Below are positions 59,804 to 64,000 of a stretch of 64,000 bases of DNA, one piece after another. The DNA lies in assembly GCF_046292825.1 (NCBI RefSeq), contig NZ_JBKBQG010000003.1:97888-161887 (forward strand), read 5' to 3'. The notes beneath the pieces are model-generated. The model was given only the letters and a program-made list of their open reading frames with translations. It was not told the origin of the DNA and did no database searches. Made by a program: the position numbers and the translations under genes. The stretch comes from Salinarimonas sp046292825 (GTDB lineage Bacteria; Pseudomonadota; Alphaproteobacteria; Rhizobiales; Beijerinckiaceae). Numbering within the stretch: the first letter of the stretch is position 1; each line of letters starts with the position of its first letter.

Positions 59804-60541
59804 TCACCCCGCGAGCGCCTCCGCATAGGCCCGCACCGCCGGCTCGAAGCCCATCACCAGCGCGTCGGCGGTGAGAACGTGGCCGATCGAGGCCTCGGCG
59901 AGGTGCGGGATCGCGGCGACGAGCGGGGGGATGTTGGCAAGCGTCAGATCGTGCCCGGCATTGACCACGAGGCCGTGCTCGCGCGCGACCCGCGCCGCCT
60001 GCGCCGCGGCCTCCAGGATCGGCCCGTGCGCGCCCGTCTCGAAGGCCTCCGCATAGGAGCCCGTATAGATCTCGATCCCGGCCGCCCCGATGGCGGCGAC
60101 CCGCGGCACGACGGCCGGATCGGGATCGACGAACAGGATCACGCGCGTGCCGAGATCGGCGATCTCGGCCATGGCCTCGCGCACGAGCCGCTCCTGGGCG
60201 GCGTCGAGGTCGAAACCCTTGTCGGAGGTGAAGACGTCGGGCGCGTCGGGCACGAAGGTCACCTGCTCGGGGCGCGCGGCGCGCACGATCTCGAGGAAGC
60301 GCGCATCCGGATAGCCCTCGAGATTGAGCTCGAAGGCGGGGCGGTGAGGCGCCATCTCAGCGGCGATCGCGTCGACGTCTGTGCGGCGCACGTGGCGCTC
60401 GTCGGGGCGCGGATGCAGCGTGATCCCCATCGCGCCGGCCGCGCGCGCTCGCGCCACGAAGGAGACCGGATCGGGCACCCCCGTCTTGCGCGAATTGCGC
60501 AGGAGGGCGACCTTGTTCAGGTTCACGCTCAATCTCGCCAT
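59804..60541 (-). CDS. pdxJ: Pyridoxine 5'-phosphate synthase
   Basis: A 245-residue TIM-barrel enzyme that condenses 3-amino-2-oxopropyl phosphate (1-amino-acetone-3-phosphate) with deoxyxylulose 5-phosphate in vitamin B6 synthesis. Conserved text: LSVNLNKVALLRNSR, GITLHPRPDERHVRRTDV, FELNLEGYPD, VTFVPDAP, VILFVDPDP, GIEIYTGSYAEAF, VNAGHDLTLAN, SIGHVLTADALVMG. ATG 60541. Convergent with argE. A long palindrome (60667-60860) lies upstream of its start. Confidence 0.96.
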   Translation of the reverse strand: MARLSVNLNKVALLRNSRKTGVPDPVSFVARARAAGAMGITLHPRPDERHVRRTDVDAIAAEMAPHRPAFELNLEGYPDARFLEIVRAARPEQVTFVPDAPDVFTSDKGFDLDAAQERLVREAMAEIADLGTRVILFVDPDPAVVPRVAAIGAAGIEIYTGSYAEAFETGAHGPILEAAAQAARVAREHGLVVNAGHDLTLANIPPLVAAIPHLAEASIGHVLTADALVMGFEPAVRAYAEALAG

Positions 60542-60666
60542 GCCGACACCCCGTATCGCGCCGCCTCGCCGGGCGGGAGCGGGACGATAGCGCGTGCGGG
60601 GGGAATGTCGAGGGAGGGGAGCGGGTCTCCCTTCTCCCGGATGGGAGAGGGGCCGGCGCCACACCG

Positions 60667-60860
60667 TGTCATCCCCGGCCGGAGCGGCGCAAGCCGCGGA
60701 GGGAAAGGGGACCCAGCGCAGAAAGACGCGTGCGCAGCACGCTCTCGTGCCGCCGACGAGGCGGCTGGTCGCCGCCAGCGGAGGCTTGCTTCGCAAGCGT
60801 CTTCTTGCGCTGGGTCCCCTTTCCCTGCGCACGCTTCGCGTGCTCCGGCCGGGGATGACA
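60667..60860. repeat. Long intergenic inverted repeat with nested perfect arms
   Basis: Outer arms TGTCATCCCCGGCCGGAGC (60667-60685) and its exact complement (60842-60860). Inner arms GGGAAAGGGGACCCAGCGCA (60701-60720) and its exact complement (60806-60825). The centre is variable. It fills the 344-bp gap between the ntrC-like stop and the pdxJ start. Similar TGTCATCCC ends occur at 23881-24059, so a repeat family is present. It probably acts as a terminator for the two-component pair. Confidence 0.8.
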
Positions 60861-60885
60861 CCTCCCTCCCCCCACCACCACCCCC

Positions 60886-62238
60886 TCACTGCCCCGGCAC
60901 GGCGATGCCGAGGCGGCGCATCTTCTCCCAGAGCGTCGTACGGGAGATGCCCAGCCGGGTCGCGGTTTCCTGGATGCCGTTGTCGGTGGCGCGCAGGACG
61001 GCCTCGATATGCGCCTTCTCGGCGGCCTCGCGCACCTCGGCGAGGGTGCCGCCGCCGGGGCTGGTGCCTGGGGGCTCGCTCGCGGCATGGCGGCCGTCGG
61101 GGAAGAGGTCGGCGGCGCCGATCGCCTCGCCGTCCGCGAGCGCCACCGCCCGCTCGACCCGGTTCTTGAGCTCGCGCACGTTGCCCGGCCAATCGTAGCC
61201 GAGCGCGGCGGCGACCGCGTCGGCGGCGACGGCGACGCGCGTGCCGCGCAGCCGCGGGCCTGCCTCGGCGACGAGGCGATCGAGCAGATCGGGGATCTCG
61301 CTCGCGCGCTCGCGCAGCGCCGGCACGCGCACGCTGACGACGTTGATGCGGTACCAGAGGTCCTCGCGGAAGGCGCGGCGGGCGACCTCCGCCTCGAGGT
61401 CGCGATGCGTGGCGCAGACGAGACGCGCCGCGAAGGGGAGCGGGGCGCGGCCGCCGACGCGGATGAGCTCGCGCTCCTGGACGAGGCGCAGGAGCTTGGC
61501 CTGGAGGCCTGCGTCGAGCTCGCCGATCTCGTCGAGGAAGAGCGTGCCCTCGCCCGCGGCCTCGGCGAAGCCGGCATGGCGCTCGACGGCGCCGGTGAAG
61601 GCGCCGCGCTCGTGGCCGAACAGCGCGCTGTCGACGAGCTCGGGCGCGAGCGCCGCGCAATTGACGGCGACGAAGGGCTTGTCGGCGCGCCGCGAGCGGG
61701 CGTGCAGGAAGCGCGCGGCGACCTCCTTGCCGACGCCGGTCTCGCCGAGCAGCAGCACCGGCAGGTCGACGTCGGCGACGCGCTCGAGGGTGCGGCGGGT
61801 CGCGGCGGTCGCCGGCGAGAGGCCGAAGCTCGCGAACGGGTCGGCGCGCGACGGCGGGGCGGGCGGGGCGATGGCGCCGGTCGCCGCCTTCAGCTTGTCG
61901 ACGACCTCGTCCATCTCGAAGGGTTTGGTCACGTAGTCGCGCGCGCCCATGCGCACGAGCCGCACCGCCTGATCGATGCCGCCATAGGCCGTCATGAAGA
62001 TCGTCGGCACGGCGCCCGCGCGGGCGAAGACGTCGCGCATCAGCGCCTCGCCGTCGCCGTCCGGCAGGCGGATGTCGCACATGATGGCGTCGGGCGTCTG
62101 GCGGGCGATCGCCGCGAGCGCCGCACGCGCGCTCGTCGCCCAGCGCACGTGGTAGCCTTCCAGCACGAGCCGCTGCTCGAGCGAGCGGCCCAGGATCTCG
62201 TCGTCCTCGATCACGAGGATCAGGGCGCTCGCGCTCAT
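60886..62238 (-). CDS. Sigma-54-dependent response regulator (NtrC family)
   Basis: A 450-residue activator. Receiver domain with phosphoacceptor Asp55 (IMCDIRLPDGDG) and Lys in VTKPFEM. AAA+ domain with Walker A GETGVGKE, the sigma-54 contact loop ERGAFTGA intact, Walker B GTLFLDEIGEL, and arginine finger region REDLWYRINVV. C-terminal Fis-type HTH (NGIQETATRLGISRTTLWEK). Paired with the sensor kinase 27 bp upstream. Activates sigma-54 promoters when phosphorylated; targets unknown. Confidence 0.95.
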   Translation of the reverse strand: MSASALILVIEDDEILGRSLEQRLVLEGYHVRWATSARAALAAIARQTPDAIMCDIRLPDGDGEALMRDVFARAGAVPTIFMTAYGGIDQAVRLVRMGARDYVTKPFEMDEVVDKLKAATGAIAPPAPPSRADPFASFGLSPATAATRRTLERVADVDLPVLLLGETGVGKEVAARFLHARSRRADKPFVAVNCAALAPELVDSALFGHERGAFTGAVERHAGFAEAAGEGTLFLDEIGELDAGLQAKLLRLVQERELIRVGGRAPLPFAARLVCATHRDLEAEVARRAFREDLWYRINVVSVRVPALRERASEIPDLLDRLVAEAGPRLRGTRVAVAADAVAAALGYDWPGNVRELKNRVERAVALADGEAIGAADLFPDGRHAASEPPGTSPGGGTLAEVREAAEKAHIEAVLRATDNGIQETATRLGISRTTLWEKMRRLGIAVPGQ

Positions 62239-62265
62239 CCGTCCCCCTCCACCCCTCTCCCCGTC

Positions 62266-63732
62266 TCAGGCCGCCTGCGCGTCGGCGGGCGCGGGGCCGA
62301 CCGGCAGGCGCACGGTGACGCGGGTGCCCTCGCCCGAGCGGCTCTCGACCTTCATCTGCCCGCCGAGATCGTCGAGAAGCCGCCCGACCATCCAGAGCCC
62401 CAGCCCCTTGGCGCGGGCGATCGGCGCCGCCTTGGTGCCGTCGACCACGAAGGCGAGCACGTCCTCGGGCATGCCGGGGCCGGAATCGACCACCTCGAAC
62501 GCCGTCTCGCCCTCGCTCTGGGCGACGCGCAGCCCGACGCGCCCGCTCTCCCCGCTCGCCTTGCAGGCGTTGAGGAGGAGGTTGAGGAGCGTCTGGCGCA
62601 GGGCGTCGGCATCGGCCGCGATCGGGCGCATGGCCTCGACGTCCCAGTCGAGCACGACGTGGCGGCGGCGCGCCTCGGGGGCGACGAGCACCTGGATGTC
62701 GGCGAGGTCCTCGCGGGTGAAGCGCATGCGCCCCGGCGCCGGTCGGTACGTGGACAGCATCGCGTCCGCCACCCGCTCGATCGAGCGCAGGCCGCGCTCG
62801 ATCAGGTCGAGCGTCTCGGTGCGCACCTCCGGCTTGTCGCCGAAGCGGCGCAGCGTCGAGACGGCGTTGAGGAGGCCCGCGAGCGGGTTGCGCACCTCGT
62901 GGGCGAGGCCCGCGGCGAGCTTGGCGAGGAGGGCGTCGCGCTCCTTCTCGCCGAGATCGGCGACGGCGCGGGTGCGCGCCTCCTCCTCCTCGAGCCGCGC
63001 CTCGATGGCGCGCTTGAGGCGCCCGATCTCGGAGACGCCGCCGCTGCCGAGGCCTCGCCGCGCCAGCAGCCGGCCGGCCCGTCCCTGCGCGGCGAGATCG
63101 CGCGCGAGGGCATCGAGGGGGGCGATGGCGCGGCGGGTGAGGCCGAAGGTGAGGAGCGCGGCGGCGGCGCCGAGCAGGATGTCGACGACGAAGGCCCAGC
63201 CCTCGTCGCGGCGCGTCCCGGCGACGATCGCGGACGTGTCGAGCGCGGCCGCGAGGTGAAGAGGGCGCCCCTCGACGGCATAGGCGCGGGCGAGCACCAC
63301 CTGCGCGCGCCCGCTGCCGAGCGCGAAGCTCGAGCGGCCCGGCGGCGCGCCGGCGATCCGGTCGAGCGCGGCCTCGATCGCCGCGCGCTGTCGCTCGGCC
63401 CCCTCGCGCCCGCCGACGAGCACGCGGGTCTCGCCCTGCGCGTCCTCGAAGCGCGCGACGAGCGCCTGAGCGACCACGATCTCGCCGTAGGCGAGGGGAT
63501 CGGCGAGAAGCGGGGCGAGCGCGTCCGGCCCCTCCTCGAGCCGCGGCGCGAGGATCCCCGCGAGCGCGTCGAGGAAGATCGTCGCCTTGGCCTCGATCGC
63601 GCGCGTCTCGCGCTCCTGGAGGATGTGCAGGCCGACCTGCGTCGTGCCCACCGCGACGAAGAACATGCCGATCGCCACCCCGAGCGGCAGCACGAGGGTG
63701 AGGGGCCAGCGAGGATAGGCGCGCAGCGACAT
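62266..63732 (-). CDS. Membrane sensor histidine kinase partnering the NtrC-type regulator
   Basis: A 488-residue kinase. N-terminal helix (PLTLVLPLGVAIGMFFVAVG), a periplasmic sensor domain (about 35-180), a second helix (WAFVVDILLGAAAALLTFGL), HAMP-like linker, H-box LAAGLAHEVRNPLAG, N-box LLNLLLNACKASG, G1 DSGPGMPED, G2 AKGLGLWMVGRLL. The ligand of the periplasmic domain is unknown. First gene of the two-gene operon. Its upstream region is occupied by palindromic repeats from 63789. Confidence 0.94.
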   Translation of the reverse strand: MSLRAYPRWPLTLVLPLGVAIGMFFVAVGTTQVGLHILQERETRAIEAKATIFLDALAGILAPRLEEGPDALAPLLADPLAYGEIVVAQALVARFEDAQGETRVLVGGREGAERQRAAIEAALDRIAGAPPGRSSFALGSGRAQVVLARAYAVEGRPLHLAAALDTSAIVAGTRRDEGWAFVVDILLGAAAALLTFGLTRRAIAPLDALARDLAAQGRAGRLLARRGLGSGGVSEIGRLKRAIEARLEEEEARTRAVADLGEKERDALLAKLAAGLAHEVRNPLAGLLNAVSTLRRFGDKPEVRTETLDLIERGLRSIERVADAMLSTYRPAPGRMRFTREDLADIQVLVAPEARRRHVVLDWDVEAMRPIAADADALRQTLLNLLLNACKASGESGRVGLRVAQSEGETAFEVVDSGPGMPEDVLAFVVDGTKAAPIARAKGLGLWMVGRLLDDLGGQMKVESRSGEGTRVTVRLPVGPAPADAQAA

Positions 63733-63788
63733 GGCCCGAGACTATCCTCCGCACGCCCCGCACGCGAGCGTTTTGGCGAAACGGGCGC

Positions 63789-64000
63789 CATCCCTCCCCG
63801 TAGGGGAGGGTGGCCCCTGGAGCGTCAGCGACAGGGGTCGGGTGGGGCCCGGGTGGAGATTGTCCTTCAAGCGTCGGGCCCCACCCGACCTCGATCGCTG
63901 CGCTCCGAGGCCACCCTCCCCTACGGGGAGGGATTCGCGCGCCCATCCCTCCCCGTAGGGGAGGGTGGACTTTCGAGGCGTGAGCCGAGAAAGGCCGGGT
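63789..64000. repeat. Tandem palindromic repeats, copies B and C (CCCTCCCC-GTAGGGGAGGG family)
   Basis: Copy B (63789 to about 63934): outer element TCCCTCCCCGTAGGGGAGGG and its complement-like end CCCTCCCCTACGGGGAGGG, inner arms ggtcgggtggggcc and ggccccacccgacc. Copy C begins about 63944 with the same TCCCTCCCCGTAGGGGAGGG and is cut by the window end. Same family as copy A at 38497-38641. Confidence 0.8.

Noticed and set aside
1..64000. CRISPR arrays, rRNA genes, intact insertion sequences, prophage or conjugation genes
   Set aside because: No regularly spaced repeats, no rRNA sequence, and no transposase, integrase or capsid proteins were found on reading both strands.

Overview
The window is 64 kb of very high G+C DNA. 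Gene style suggests an alphaproteobacterium of the Hyphomicrobiales (Rhizobiales). Supporting traits are HWE-family and NtrB/NtrC-like kinases, MmyB-type regulators, a long-form dCTP deaminase, many ATGA-coupled operons, and GC-rich intergenic palindromes of the kind common in that order. I cannot fix the genus from sequence alone. It reads as a chromosomal segment: three tRNAs and several housekeeping genes (panE, dcd, apaG, argE, pdxJ) are interleaved with accessory blocks. I see no rRNA, CRISPR array, intact insertion sequence, phage or conjugation module.

Left part (1-13 kb): a DUF533 protein cut by the window edge, a TadG-like protein, tRNA-Pro(CGG) and tRNA-Gln(TTG), an Hsp70/YegD-like ATPase, panE, and a divergent HxlR regulator/NAD(P)-binding pair. 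Next comes a minus-strand signalling operon of a two-domain KaiC-like ATPase, an HWE histidine kinase and a 1267-residue multi-PAS/GAF hybrid kinase. A rhodanese protein and a GlxA-type regulator are divergent beside it.

14.7-20.4 kb: a compact, translationally coupled operon that looks like a defence module. It encodes an unrecognised, probably winged-helix protein interrupted by an in-frame TGA, a PLD-superfamily protein with two HKN (Tdp1-like) half-sites, and an 882-residue SNF2/RapA-like helicase. This is the best candidate for an undescribed system here, although this copy may be inactivated.

20.5-31.3 kb: a catabolic island of LacI regulator, complete sugar-type ABC transporter, three SnoaL/NTF2-like proteins, a cupin and an alpha/beta hydrolase. 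Two copies of the palindrome TTGCATAC[CG][AT]ATGCAA flank the island's promoters and are the likely LacI operators. A short scar fuses the start of a HisD-like dehydrogenase gene to the end of an SDR gene.

31.8-36.4 kb: a rearranged zone. It holds an HlyD adaptor, a type I secretion ABC ATPase that has lost its N-terminal part, a patch of small membrane proteins with partly lower G+C, a truncated M16 peptidase gene, and an aminoglycoside acetyltransferase whose C-terminus has been replaced at the same junction. 36.5-48 kb carries regulator/enzyme pairs (LysR/NmrA, MarR, MmyB-type/MFS, ArsR/ArsH), a GNAT, an endonuclease/exonuclease/phosphatase-family protein and a Tat-exported serine hydrolase.

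48-56 kb: a secreted-protein locus built around an ECF sigma factor, a membrane anti-sigma factor and an exported subtilase, flanked by two unrecognised exported proteins and a polyglutamine-bearing autotransporter-type beta-barrel. 56-64 kb returns to core functions: tRNA-Gly(CCC), dcd, a CDP-alcohol phosphotransferase, apaG, argE, pdxJ, and a sigma-54-dependent two-component pair. It ends in tandem palindromic repeats.
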